Of a stretch of 64,000 bases of DNA, positions 34,702-43,024 are shown in pieces (position 1 is the first letter of the stretch; the number at the start of each line of letters is the position of its first letter). This stretch comes from Faeciplasma sp900553675 (GTDB lineage Bacteria; Bacillota; Clostridia; Oscillospirales; Ruminococcaceae). The stretch covers positions 1 through 64,000 of the forward strand of contig CAUAFG010000009.1 in assembly GCA_958428235.1 (NCBI GenBank). Reading direction: 5' to 3'. The notes under the pieces are model-generated. The model did no database searches and was not told the origin of the DNA. It worked only from the letters and a program-made list of their open reading frames with translations. A program made the translations under genes and the position numbers.

Positions 34702-34913
34702 GTTTATCATCCTTTCATATAAGAATGCGTGTCAGCTTTGAAGCTGTATTCCATCTGATAATATGAGTATAGTATATCATTGACGGTAGGGAAAGTCAAT
34801 TGCATATGACGATCATAAAGGTGAATATTCACTGATTTTCACTTTTATTCACTTGTCAAATTGAAAAATCGGGGTATAATATAACATAGATGATTAAATC
34901 AGGAGGTGCCACT

Positions 34914-36204
34914 ATGGGCTTTGAGACTGTAAACGTTGAATTTAAATCCAGGTTTACAGAGGAGATATATAAAGAAGTAATAGCGTTTGCCAATACGGAC
35001 GGTGGTATCATATACGTTGGCATTGATAACGAAGGCAATGCAATAGGACTTGCGGATGTAGATGACGAGTATACCCGCATTACAAACGGCATTCGGGATG
35101 CTGTCATGCCGGATGCTACAATGTGTGTACGGTTTACCGTTCAGGACAACAGGGTGGTTCGCATTGCAGTGAACGAAGGAACAAATAAGCTATTACCTCA
35201 AAAGCAAGGGCATGAAGCCGAGCGGTGTTTATGTCCGTCAGGGTACATCCAGAGTGCCGGCTTCTGCCGAACAGATCCGTCAGCTTATTAAAGAAAGCGA
35301 TGGAGATACGTTTGAGGAAGCCCGCTCTCTTAATCAGGATTTAACCTTTGAAGCGGCCGAGAAGGCGTTTAAGCGTTACGGCGTTGAGTTTACCGCCGAA
35401 AAATACCGCGCGCTTGGGATGATACAGCGCAGCGGAAGCGTCTATACAAATCTTGCACTGCTTCTTTCGGATCAGTGCCTTCATACCACGAAAATCGCCG
35501 TTTTTAACGACGAGACCTGCACGGTTTTTCGGGACAGCAAGGAGTTTGGCGGCTCGGTATTTAAGCAGTTTGAAAGCGCAGTCAGCTATCTTGCATTGTG
35601 CAATAAAACCAGTTCCGTAATAAAAGGAGTTGTCAGGACGGATAAGCAGGATTATCCCGAAGAGGCAATTCGTGAAGCTCTGCTGAATGCGCTTGTTCAT
35701 CGTGATTACAGCTTCAGCGGCAGCATTATCATAAACGTCAACGACAGCAAGATGGAGTTTATCTCGCTTGGCGGATTGCTTCCCGGACTTTCTACCGACG
35801 ACATCCGCATAGGCATTTCTCAGCCCAGAAATAAGAATCTTGCCGAGGTGTTTCACCGTCTCCGCCTGATTGAAAGCTATGGCACCGGCATCCGCAGGAT
35901 ATTTAAGCTGTATGAGAAATGCGCCGTTCAACCGTATATTGAAGCAATTCCGAATGCTTTCAAAATCGTTTTGCCGAACATGAACGAGGCGTCGCCCTTG
36001 CCGCCTGATGAAAGTGTAATCACCGATCAGATGCGCAGGGTCATTGATTATATCGCGGATAACGGTCAGGCAACCGATACAGAGCTTGAAGAATTGCTTG
36101 ACGTGAAGCACACGCGATTATATAACCTCGTGCGTGAAATGAAAGACCTCGGAATCCTTCGCATTGAAGGCAGAGGAAAGGATAAGAGGTATTTGATACG
36201 GTGA
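34914..36204 (+). pseudogene. AlbA_2/Schlafen-type ATP-binding regulator, frameshifted
   Basis: Two frames encode one ~430-residue protein. The first (from ATG 34914, site AGGAGGTGCCACT) carries the Schlafen AlbA_2 domain (ETVNVEFKSRFTEEIYKEV; ANTDGGIIYVGIDNEGNAIG). At about 35194 the frame changes: in related proteins NEGTNK is followed by PYYLKSKGMKPSGVYVRQG, and that sequence continues here in another frame, indicating loss of two bases. The second frame contains the C-terminal ATPase-like part (EEAIREALLNALVHRDYSFS; LIESYGTGIRRIF) and a winged helix. These proteins are common regulators or defence-associated factors in Firmicutes. Inactive unless recoded or missequenced. Confidence 0.8.
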
Positions 36205-36215
36205 TGGGTGGAGGA

Positions 36216-36292
36216 TAATACTAATTTTCCATAAAAGTGTACAGGGATTGCTTTGGCAACCCCTGTACACTTTTTAATGGGAAATAAGTATA
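36216..36292 (+). repeat. Intergenic element F (77 bp), simplest member of the repeat family
   Basis: TAATACTAATTTTCCAT at the left and ATGGGAAATAAGTATA at the right form terminal inverted repeats around a hairpin AAAGTGTACAGGG / CCCTGTACACTTT. The hairpin with its T run probably terminates the preceding gene. Confidence 0.75.
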
Positions 36293-36553
36293 AATCAATT
36301 TATGTTGAAAAATCGGATGAGGTGACTAACTATAAAAAGTCAAGGGCTTTTTAGAAAAATTCAAAAAATAAAAAGTAAAAAATAGTATAACAAACAAGCC
36401 CTGTATTTCAAGGTTTTTTAACATAGAATGGGGCAAAATTTGCTCCAAAATCCGCAAATCAGTTTAGTATGAACACGCTCTAGTATTGACAAAGTTTTGA
36501 TGATTATTGCGTTTACACTGTTTGTTTTTTGAAGTCCGCAACCAATATCGGAT
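36293..36553. other. AT-rich gap
   Basis: No gene or clear signal. Contains AAGGGCTTTTT and AAGCCCT, which could pair at long range. Confidence 0.3.
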
Positions 36554-37262
36554 TCATAGGTAGTTTACCGGGATTACTCTGTCTTTACCCCGAAGTGTTA
36601 TCAACTTGTCATACAGACAAACCACGCCGCCCTGCCCCCCCGCTTCACGCCCGGAATTTTATCCAGCAGATCAAAGGCTTCAATATCTTTTTTTGCGGGT
36701 CGGCGTGCTTCTTTATTTCGATCGGATGTAATATCCCGCTTTCCTCAATCAAAAGGTCGATTTCGTTCATGTCCTTATCGCGATAGAAATACAGCGGGAG
36801 CTCTGAAATCACCTTGTTGTAGTAGCTTTTGACGATTTCCGACAACACGAAGCTCTCAAAGAATGCGCCTGCCATAGCTCCGTTTTTAAGCACATCCGGT
36901 GTGTTCCACTTTGTCAGATATGCGGCAAGCCCTGTGTCAAGAAAATACAGCTTTGGCGTTTTAACTGCTCTTTTCGTGATATTGTTGAAATATGGCTGAA
37001 GCAGATATACGATATTGGAGGCTACAAGGATTGAGAGCCAGCGTTCAGCGGTAGGTTGGCTGACGCCGACGTCCCTTGCCAAAGACGATAGATTCAGAAG
37101 CTGACCGGTGCCGCAGACCAGTTCCAGCACATTCATATCCCGGTTCAGCTCAGGACGGGTCCTGTCGCAGATGTCCCGGTAAAGACGGGCGCTGCTCTTT
37201 TCCATGATCGGGCCGTAAGCCCATGCAAACCGCTGCCAGAAGATTTTGTTGTCATTCTCCAT
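36554..37262 (-). pseudogene. Chimeric remnant: methyltransferase N-terminus joined to DUF4143 ATPase C-terminus
   Basis: ATG 37262 opens a class I SAM methyltransferase (FWQRFAWAYGPIMEKSSARL; LNRDMNVLELVCGTGQL, residues ~8-56), the glycine-rich motif I included. Immediately after CGTGQL the protein becomes a DUF4143 C-terminus (SSLARDVGVSQPTAERWLSI; TPKLYFLDTGLAAYLTKW; NEIDLLIEESGILHPIEIKK). The join is in frame. Near the end, a run of seven A residues and then a run of seven C (plus strand 36636-36642) shift the frame; correcting both recovers the family ending VIPVNYL with stop at 36554-36556. Uncorrected, it stops at 36645. The ATG overlaps the upstream methyltransferase gene by 11 nt, so it was part of that operon. 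Confidence 0.7.
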
Positions 37263-38058
37263 TTTTGCAAGCCTCTAACACCGCCAGTTTATTGGACAGG
37301 TTCCGCAAGGCCGGGATTTTTCCGATTACCCGGTAGATAGGATATAGCTCCTTCATGCCATCCACCAGACTCACATCCTCTACCCAGCGCACCACAGGGC
37401 AGAGCGCCGCGATTTCCTCGCCGGACCTTGCTCCCCAAGTGAATTTGGTCTGGGATGCTTCGATGGACTTCTCCTTCACATGCCCCACGACCCAGGGGTT
37501 CATAAACTCCATGATGACCTTCGCTTTGTAGAAACGGGCGGCGATGATACCTAAAATCTGCCCTACATCCTGTTGCGTAAGGTACATGGACAGGCCCTCT
37601 ATCACCACCAGAACCTTCTCCCCGTCCGGGGAAATTCGATCCGTCCAACCGAGGTCCATAGCGGAGCGGGGAATCATGGACACCCGTCCCTCCTCCCGCA
37701 AAAAGCGGCGGCGCACCGCAATCGTCTCGGGCAAGTCCAGATTATACCAGCGGATCTGTCCGTTATCTACCCGGTAAAACCGGGTGTCCAGACCGCAGGC
37801 GATGTTGACCACCGTGCCGTTTGGATTTTCGTCAACAAACTGCTTCACCATTCCATCCAGCAGAATCGTCCGGGCCAGCACACCGCTGGACATCAGGGCA
37901 TCCTTGTCCGCCTTAGAGAAGTCGTAGTTCATTGCTTTGGCAATCTCAATGGCCTTCCCATCGTAAAATTTGTGCCCTGGCTTTTGGGAGTAGACCGCCC
38001 GGGCGTACATTGTCTGGAGCATGGTTTCCGCCACGCCAGTCAAATCAACCGTACTCAT
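37252..38058 (-). CDS. Class I SAM methyltransferase, LCM/TcmP type
   Basis: 268 residues from ATG 38058 (AAGGAGAAACCATC). Resembles leucine carboxyl methyltransferase/tetracenomycin O-methyltransferase-like enzymes: NGTVVNIACGLDTRFYRVD (SAM-binding motif), YNLDLPETIAVRRRFL, LVVIEGLSMYLTQQDV. Such enzymes methylate carboxyl or hydroxyl groups of small molecules. Its start overlaps the stop of the upstream membrane protein (ATGA), and the run 38.8-37.2 kb appears co-transcribed. Substrate unknown. Confidence 0.85.
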   Translation of the reverse strand: MSTVDLTGVAETMLQTMYARAVYSQKPGHKFYDGKAIEIAKAMNYDFSKADKDALMSSGVLARTILLDGMVKQFVDENPNGTVVNIACGLDTRFYRVDNGQIRWYNLDLPETIAVRRRFLREEGRVSMIPRSAMDLGWTDRISPDGEKVLVVIEGLSMYLTQQDVGQILGIIAARFYKAKVIMEFMNPWVVGHVKEKSIEASQTKFTWGARSGEEIAALCPVVRWVEDVSLVDGMKELYPIYRVIGKIPALRNLSNKLAVLEACKNGE

Positions 38059-38744
38059 GATGGTTTCTCCTTCCCTTTTCGCCTGCCCAGCCAAAGCAGC
38101 ATACTGCCAAACCAGAGCGCCATACTCTCACTCATGAGGCCATTGGTGAAGGCCAGCCGAAAAGCGCCGTCAGGCATTAACAAAGTAACAGCCTTCAAAA
38201 TCCCGTAAAATACCAGTGGGTTGGAAAGCGCCATCCATCTGGGAAAATGACTTTTGCCCCTGATGAGCAGATATGCCCAGTAAAAATACGGCGGCAGCAT
38301 CAGCACCTCGCTGACCGGTACGATCCACGCCAAATGTCCAAACAGCGCTTCCGATACGGACAGTGCCGCCGCCTCATAGCCGTTCCCGGTCATCCACTCG
38401 AAGCCGAACAGTATCATGATGTAAAATAGATGCAGCGCCAGCCACGGAGTCAGGCTGAATGTAGTAAGATGCCAATAGATGCGTTTGCGCTGCTCTCCTC
38501 TTAAAAAATTCCCGAGAGCCAGCAGGGCAATGCCATAGAGAAGAATCCCTGGAAAGGACAGCGCCATGGCAAGATTATTCCGCCACGCGGGGATTGCCGC
38601 AGCGCCCTCCGTAAGCCAGAAAATACTGCCTTTATGCGCCGTATCTCCATACAGCATCAGCCAGTCGCCCGCGCCAAAGCACAAGCAGCCCAATACGCCG
38701 CAAAGCAGGGCAAGCGCCGTTTTTCGTTTTACTTTCAAATCCAT
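38055..38744 (-). CDS. Multi-pass membrane protein (DUF6796-like)
   Basis: 229 residues with about seven hydrophobic helices (for example ALALLCGVLGCLCFGAGDWL; ILLYGIALLALGNFL; ALWFGSMLLWLG). AAGGAGTGAGAAGG places the start at ATG 38744. Family assignment rests on overall look and is tentative. It is coupled to the methyltransferase by a four-nt overlap and lies 25 nt after the ATC hydrolase gene. Confidence 0.7.
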   Translation of the reverse strand: MDLKVKRKTALALLCGVLGCLCFGAGDWLMLYGDTAHKGSIFWLTEGAAAIPAWRNNLAMALSFPGILLYGIALLALGNFLRGEQRKRIYWHLTTFSLTPWLALHLFYIMILFGFEWMTGNGYEAAALSVSEALFGHLAWIVPVSEVLMLPPYFYWAYLLIRGKSHFPRWMALSNPLVFYGILKAVTLLMPDGAFRLAFTNGLMSESMALWFGSMLLWLGRRKGKEKPS

Positions 38745-38768
38745 CCTTCTCACTCCTTACATGCTCTG

Positions 38769-39371
38769 TTACCGTTTGCGGCGGTAGCGGAAATCACAGC
38801 GCCCGCCGCCCTCCGCAATGGTGGTGGTGCGCGCAAGCTCCAAGTCCATTAAATCCGCCAGAACGAAGTCCAGACGGCATAGATACTTTGCAAGTTCAAA
38901 GCAGCCCTCGTCTCGGCAGAGCTTACATGCGCCGCACTCCAAATAGTCATAGCCCAGGTCGAATGTTTCCCCGCCGGGCAGGACGTCCACGACCCAGTCG
39001 TTTTCATATTTTTTCTTCTTTGATTCCGCCGCCCATTGCAGACGGCCCGGCAGCTTCTTTTCGTCCAGATAGGCGTCCGCGCCTCCCAGGACAGCAGCAA
39101 ACAGTCTGCTCTTTTGAAGGCCATCGCGAAACAGGGCATAGTTTTCCTCCGGATTGCTTCCCGTGCTCCGGTTCAGCGCGATAAACCACGCAGCCATGCA
39201 GTAGGCGCTCAGCAGCCGGGACGGGCCGATGTTCTTCGCCCGCCAAATGATCGCCCGATATTCCTGCCTTGCGTTTTTCAGCGTCCGGTGCCCATATAGC
39301 TTTTCTATCTGCCTTTTACAGGCATGGCTGTAAAACCAGCCGTAGATCCTTGTTCCTGCGTTTTCTTTCAT
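38769..39371 (-). CDS. L-2-amino-thiazoline-4-carboxylic acid hydrolase-family protein
   Basis: 200 residues resembling the ATC hydrolase family, whose characterised member opens L-2-amino-thiazoline-4-carboxylate to N-carbamoyl-cysteine. Features of the family seen here are the WVVDVLPGGETFDLGYDYLE region and the conserved cysteine pair ECGACKLCRDEGCFELAKYL. Many clostridial members are of unknown substrate. Its ATG overlaps the stop of the MBL-fold gene (ATGA). Confidence 0.75.
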   Translation of the reverse strand: MKENAGTRIYGWFYSHACKRQIEKLYGHRTLKNARQEYRAIIWRAKNIGPSRLLSAYCMAAWFIALNRSTGSNPEENYALFRDGLQKSRLFAAVLGGADAYLDEKKLPGRLQWAAESKKKKYENDWVVDVLPGGETFDLGYDYLECGACKLCRDEGCFELAKYLCRLDFVLADLMDLELARTTTIAEGGGRCDFRYRRKR

Positions 39372-40243
39372 GCCCGTATCCTCTTCTGCTTTTTCAGGCG
39401 TACGCTCCGGGCCTTTTCTTCTGTGTCGTCGGATTCGTCATAGCCGTCATAGGGGGCATCCGGGTCATGGGGCTTTTGCTTCACATAGGCGTTACACACT
39501 TTGTCCCGCTGGGCAAAGGCGAAGTCCAGGTCGTCTGTCCAGCCAGTGTGTCCTGTGATGATCTTGGGATGAAGTTCCCGCGCCCGAAGCTTTTCTTCCA
39601 GCGTCGCCAGAGATTGAATTGCCACCCGGTTGTCCTCCGCCAGCATGTTGATAAAACTGCGTCCCCCGTCCGGCCCAAACCAGATGGTATCGCCGGTGAA
39701 CAGATACCCATTGTCGATCAGGTAGACCATATGTCCCCAGGTGTGTCCCGGAACAAGGAAACACTCGATCTTGATATCTCCAATGGAAAATACCTGCCCG
39801 TCCCTCAGAAGTTCTTTCCTGTTGTCGCTATGTACCATTGGAAGTTTATAAAGGCCATGGATTACCCTCCGCCTTCTTTCGCCGGTGAGGTATTTATTTT
39901 CCTCCTCCCCAATATACAGCGTCGCATTGCGGAACAGCCCGTCGCTGTCCGTCTCCACCGCACCCACATGGTCGGTGTCCTGATGAGTAATAAGGATGTG
40001 CCGGATGTCGGCGGGATCTAAGTCCAGCCAGCCCATTTTTTCCTTGAGACGGTCGTAATTGTAGCCTGCGTCGATCATAATGGTTACACCGTTTTTGGTA
40101 TAAAAGAAGATGTTTGCAATGAATTCCCGAACACAGCTTACCCGTTCATCCATATGACCTGTGTTTAGGGGCTTGAAAATCTCTTTGCCCCGGTAGAGAA
40201 ACGACATTACTTTTTCCTGAAATGCTGACGCATGTTTCGACAT
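39368..40243 (-). CDS. MBL-fold metallo-hydrolase
   Basis: 291 residues, cytoplasmic. The di-metal-binding motif is ILITHQDTDHVGAVETD (HxDxDH), with downstream ligands in VPGHTWGHMVYLID, YLFTGDTIWFG and IITGHTGWTDD. Start has GGAGGAAAGTAAA. The family includes glyoxalase II- and lactonase-like enzymes; the reaction cannot be deduced. Genes on both sides are on the same strand with short gaps or overlaps. Confidence 0.9.
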   Translation of the reverse strand: MSKHASAFQEKVMSFLYRGKEIFKPLNTGHMDERVSCVREFIANIFFYTKNGVTIMIDAGYNYDRLKEKMGWLDLDPADIRHILITHQDTDHVGAVETDSDGLFRNATLYIGEEENKYLTGERRRRVIHGLYKLPMVHSDNRKELLRDGQVFSIGDIKIECFLVPGHTWGHMVYLIDNGYLFTGDTIWFGPDGGRSFINMLAEDNRVAIQSLATLEEKLRARELHPKIITGHTGWTDDLDFAFAQRDKVCNAYVKQKPHDPDAPYDGYDESDDTEEKARSVRLKKQKRIRA

Positions 40244-40258
40244 TTTACTTTCCTCCGC

Positions 40259-41155
40259 TCATATATAGCTTCTTTTACCATTGCATAACAAATTCCAGTG
40301 TTCTTTCCAGAGAATCCATCCGGGCCTTCCGTCCAGGCTCCTTGTGCTTTCCCCGGCGCCACGGAAGAATTTCGCCGCGGAAAGCTCCATGGGTACAAAC
40401 AGGTGGCTGCCATGGTCATAGCTCAAGTGCCGGTGGAGATAGGCAAAGCCATGCGCGTCCAGCCGCTCCATGATGGCTTCTGCCGCCGGCTCCGAGGGCC
40501 ACATGGTGTCCATTTTCGAGGAGATCAGCAAAATGGGGCCTGTGATATTCTCCACCCTGATTTCCGCTCCCGGGCTTGGCTGCCGAACCAGGGGCAGATA
40601 CAGGTCGAACATGCTGACTTCCCGGGCCTTCAGACTTTTCCATAGGATACTGCCGTAGGGCGTTTTCTCATAACCGAAGGGCGTATAGGGAACTTCCTTG
40701 CCGTGAAAGCTCCAGGAGCTTCCCGGCATCAGCTTTATACCTTTCCCTTTGGCAAACCCCTGGCACACCGTACTCATAGGCGCCGCCGCAATGACCGCGT
40801 TAATCAGCCCCGGCAGCAGACTCCCGGCGGTCAGCGCCAGCTCCGCTCCCTTGGAAATGCCCCACAGTCCCACTTTCTCATAGCCCATTTCATGCAGCCG
40901 CTTTGCCGCTGCTTCCAGCGTATCAATGGGAACATGATAGAATACGTTTGGAAGCCCTTCTTCATTTACATAGGCGAGCGCCAAAGCGGTCAGGCCACGC
41001 CCCTGAAAAATCGCAGCCAGCTTCCGAGCCAGCTCATATTTCCCGTCGCTGCCGCCAAAGCAGATCAGTGTTTTCCCCGGGTATTTGTCCGTCTCCGGGC
41101 AGAACAGCTCCCCGTGAAAGCCATCGGTTTTCATCCTGAACATTGTGTTTTGCAT
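40259..41155 (-). CDS. BAAT/acyl-CoA thioesterase-type alpha/beta hydrolase
   Basis: About 298 residues from ATG 41155 (GAGGAAGAAGAAA; ATG 41173 is the alternative). Alpha/beta hydrolase with nucleophile elbow LWGISKGAELAL (GxSxG) and a C-terminal catalytic histidine in LSYDHGSHLFVP; the acid is probably near SSKMDTMWPSE. This matches the BAAT (bile acid-CoA:amino acid N-acyltransferase)/acyl-CoA thioesterase C-terminal domain, where the nucleophile is often cysteine but serine in bacterial relatives. The N-terminal BAAT domain is absent. Substrate unknown. Confidence 0.8.
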   Translation of the reverse strand: MQNTMFRMKTDGFHGELFCPETDKYPGKTLICFGGSDGKYELARKLAAIFQGRGLTALALAYVNEEGLPNVFYHVPIDTLEAAAKRLHEMGYEKVGLWGISKGAELALTAGSLLPGLINAVIAAAPMSTVCQGFAKGKGIKLMPGSSWSFHGKEVPYTPFGYEKTPYGSILWKSLKAREVSMFDLYLPLVRQPSPGAEIRVENITGPILLISSKMDTMWPSEPAAEAIMERLDAHGFAYLHRHLSYDHGSHLFVPMELSAAKFFRGAGESTRSLDGRPGWILWKEHWNLLCNGKRSYI

Positions 41156-41220
41156 TTTCTTCTTCCTCTCCACTTAAAATTGTGTGCGAACCCACGCCGC
41201 TTTCATTTCTCTTGCTCTTC

Positions 41221-41700
41221 TCAGAATAACAGACAGATTCCGGACAGGATCGCCGCAAGCATCGGATAACCGATTATGGTTGCGACCCATTTTCTTACGA
41301 GTGCTTTCTTTGGAATATACGGCAATAGATCTTCCGTACCGGGAATGATCCATGCTTTTGTTTTGCCCACCCAATACCAATCGATAAAGAGACGGTCAAA
41401 CAGCCCTTCAATCCATAGGATTGCTGTCATCTGTATAAAAAGATCCCAGAACCCCCTTGCTCCATTCACAAAATATACCATCCCCGGTACCAAAATCAAA
41501 ACCGGGGCAAAGATAGCGATCCGTACCGCCTTGCGGGATCTTTCGATTTTCTCTTTCGTGGTAAGCCCTAGCTTTACAACTTTCTCCTGCACAGCTGGTT
41601 CATAAAAATAGACACAGCCCACAGGCCCGTCTGCGATTCCAACTACACAAATCACAAGCAAAATGAAACACAAGGCGATACCTTCCAATAAAATCAACAT
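41221..41700 (-). CDS. Small membrane protein, paralogue of the upstream gene
   Basis: 159 residues from ATG 41700 (AGGAGGAGCGTGT). Four to five TM helices. It shares with the upstream gene the N-terminal helix, a basic loop with KLGLTTKEKIERSRKAVRIA, and the motif DWYWVGKTKAWIIPGTEDLL (compare VCHDKRVRIPGTEDMEAYQD). Family not recognised with confidence. Both genes lie together in the minus-strand run between the hydrolase and the DUF454 gene. Confidence 0.7.
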   Translation of the reverse strand: MLILLEGIALCFILLVICVVGIADGPVGCVYFYEPAVQEKVVKLGLTTKEKIERSRKAVRIAIFAPVLILVPGMVYFVNGARGFWDLFIQMTAILWIEGLFDRLFIDWYWVGKTKAWIIPGTEDLLPYIPKKALVRKWVATIIGYPMLAAILSGICLLF

Positions 41701-41711
41701 ACACGCTCCTC

Positions 41712-42215
41712 CTATATTTTTGTGAACAGCGCTGTCAGTACGCCCACCAGTGCACAAACCGGCAGACCGATGAACTGTCCCTTCACGCTTTCTTTGATAT
41801 GGAATAGATAGTCCTGATACGCTTCCATATCTTCTGTACCGGGGATGCGTACCCGCTTGTCATGGCACACCCACAGGCAGTCTATGACAAGTGCGTCGTA
41901 CCAGTTCACCACAGTCCAGATCAAATAGCTGTATCCAAATCCGTCGGTAAAGCTCCGGGCATCATTGAAACAGTACACCGTAATGGCGAACAACAACGCA
42001 ATTATCAATGCCGCCGCAATCTTTTTGACCAGCACCACTCTGGAGCCGGAGCGCTGATTCTCCTTAATCAGCCCCAGCTCCTGCGCCCGCTGCCCAATGG
42101 CAGGCGGCAAGTCATGTACCACTGCCAGGGGATTTTTCCGGCTGATTGTCACAACAATGACGGTGAACAGAACACATAAAATAACACACTCCATTAAAAG
42201 TATCGACCAGTTCAT
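41712..42215 (-). CDS. Small membrane protein, paralogue of the downstream gene
   Basis: About 167 residues. AGGAGG abuts an ATG at 42221, so ATG 42215 six nt further is the better start. Hydrophobic helices at ~5-28, 70-92, 100-120 and near the C-terminus; RVRIPGTEDMEAYQDYLF is the motif shared with its neighbour 12 nt downstream. Tandem duplication is likely. Function unknown. Confidence 0.7.
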   Translation of the reverse strand: MNWSILLMECVILCVLFTVIVVTISRKNPLAVVHDLPPAIGQRAQELGLIKENQRSGSRVVLVKKIAAALIIALLFAITVYCFNDARSFTDGFGYSYLIWTVVNWYDALVIDCLWVCHDKRVRIPGTEDMEAYQDYLFHIKESVKGQFIGLPVCALVGVLTALFTKI

Positions 42216-42233
42216 TTGCATCCTCCTTTTTTC

Positions 42234-42686
42234 TCAACGAGGCCGCGTTCCAATCATTTTCATGCCGTTTTCCGCCTCTCCACTAATTTCCGTTCCGTCC
42301 GGCTTTGCTCCACGGATCGTCCTCACGCCGAGCAGGAAATACACCATATGGCAGACCCATACGATGGCAAGGATTACGCAGGGAACTATCAAGTCCTTTC
42401 TGAGCATCATAAAAAATCCAAAGCCCATAAGTAAGGTTACCGGGATGATTATGCCCGCCTTTGTTTTGGCGGTCATGCCATTTTTCTGCACAAAGGATTC
42501 CAGATTCTTTTTATATAGCTTCGTCCCCACAAACCAGTCGTGAAGCTTTTTGGACGAATTTGCAAAGCAGAACACCGTCAGCAGGAAAAACGGAACCGTC
42601 GGCAGAATCGGCAGAGCTATGCCTACACAGCCTACTCCCAACGAGATACATCCTACAATCAAAAACAGCAGCCTTTTCAGCTTCAT
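42234..42686 (-). CDS. YbaN-family DUF454 membrane protein
   Basis: 150 residues. The DUF454 signature is at the N-terminus: LIVGCISLGVGCVGIALPIL then PTVPFFLLTVFCFANSSKKL, followed by HDWFVGTKLYKKNLESF and two C-terminal TM helices. The start overlaps the stop of the next gene upstream (ATGA). Role unknown; in many Firmicutes it neighbours heme or iron genes and the NosR-like promoter protein seen here. Confidence 0.88.
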   Translation of the reverse strand: MKLKRLLFLIVGCISLGVGCVGIALPILPTVPFFLLTVFCFANSSKKLHDWFVGTKLYKKNLESFVQKNGMTAKTKAGIIIPVTLLMGFGFFMMLRKDLIVPCVILAIVWVCHMVYFLLGVRTIRGAKPDGTEISGEAENGMKMIGTRPR

Positions 42687-43024
42687 ATCTGACTCTCCAA
42701 TCTTCGTTTTTCTTTCTTTGTTTCGATTACATGGCGGAGCGCCGCCACCGGGTGATGGAAGATCATCCGCGGTCCCGAAAAGCGCATGACTTTGCGGATT
42801 TTCTCACGCATTTCGGGCTTGTAGCAGTGAACCCTGCAGTTTGAGCAGAAGGTTTTTGTCTCCATAAAGGGGAATTTATCGTTGCGTTGCCGGGCATAGT
42901 CGTTCAGCGCAGCACATTCCGGGCAGAGTGCCCCTTTTGTCCCGTGATTTTTCCTGCAATACAGTGCTATCATCTGTGAGACCATCCGCTTTTCGCGCTC
43001 ACGCTTGCTTTCTATGCTTCTCAT
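42683..43024 (-). CDS. Nitrous oxide-stimulated promoter family protein
   Basis: 113 residues. Matches the small family named after a nitrous-oxide-stimulated promoter: MIALYCRKNHGTKGALCPEC then MRFSGPRMIFHHPVAALRHV with CSNCRVHCY, so four or more cysteines may bind metal. Start codon overlaps the ABC gene stop by one nt (TGATG). It is commonly linked with DUF454 and ABC exporters in Clostridia, as here. Function unknown. Confidence 0.85.
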   Translation of the reverse strand: MRSIESKREREKRMVSQMIALYCRKNHGTKGALCPECAALNDYARQRNDKFPFMETKTFCSNCRVHCYKPEMREKIRKVMRFSGPRMIFHHPVAALRHVIETKKEKRRLESQI

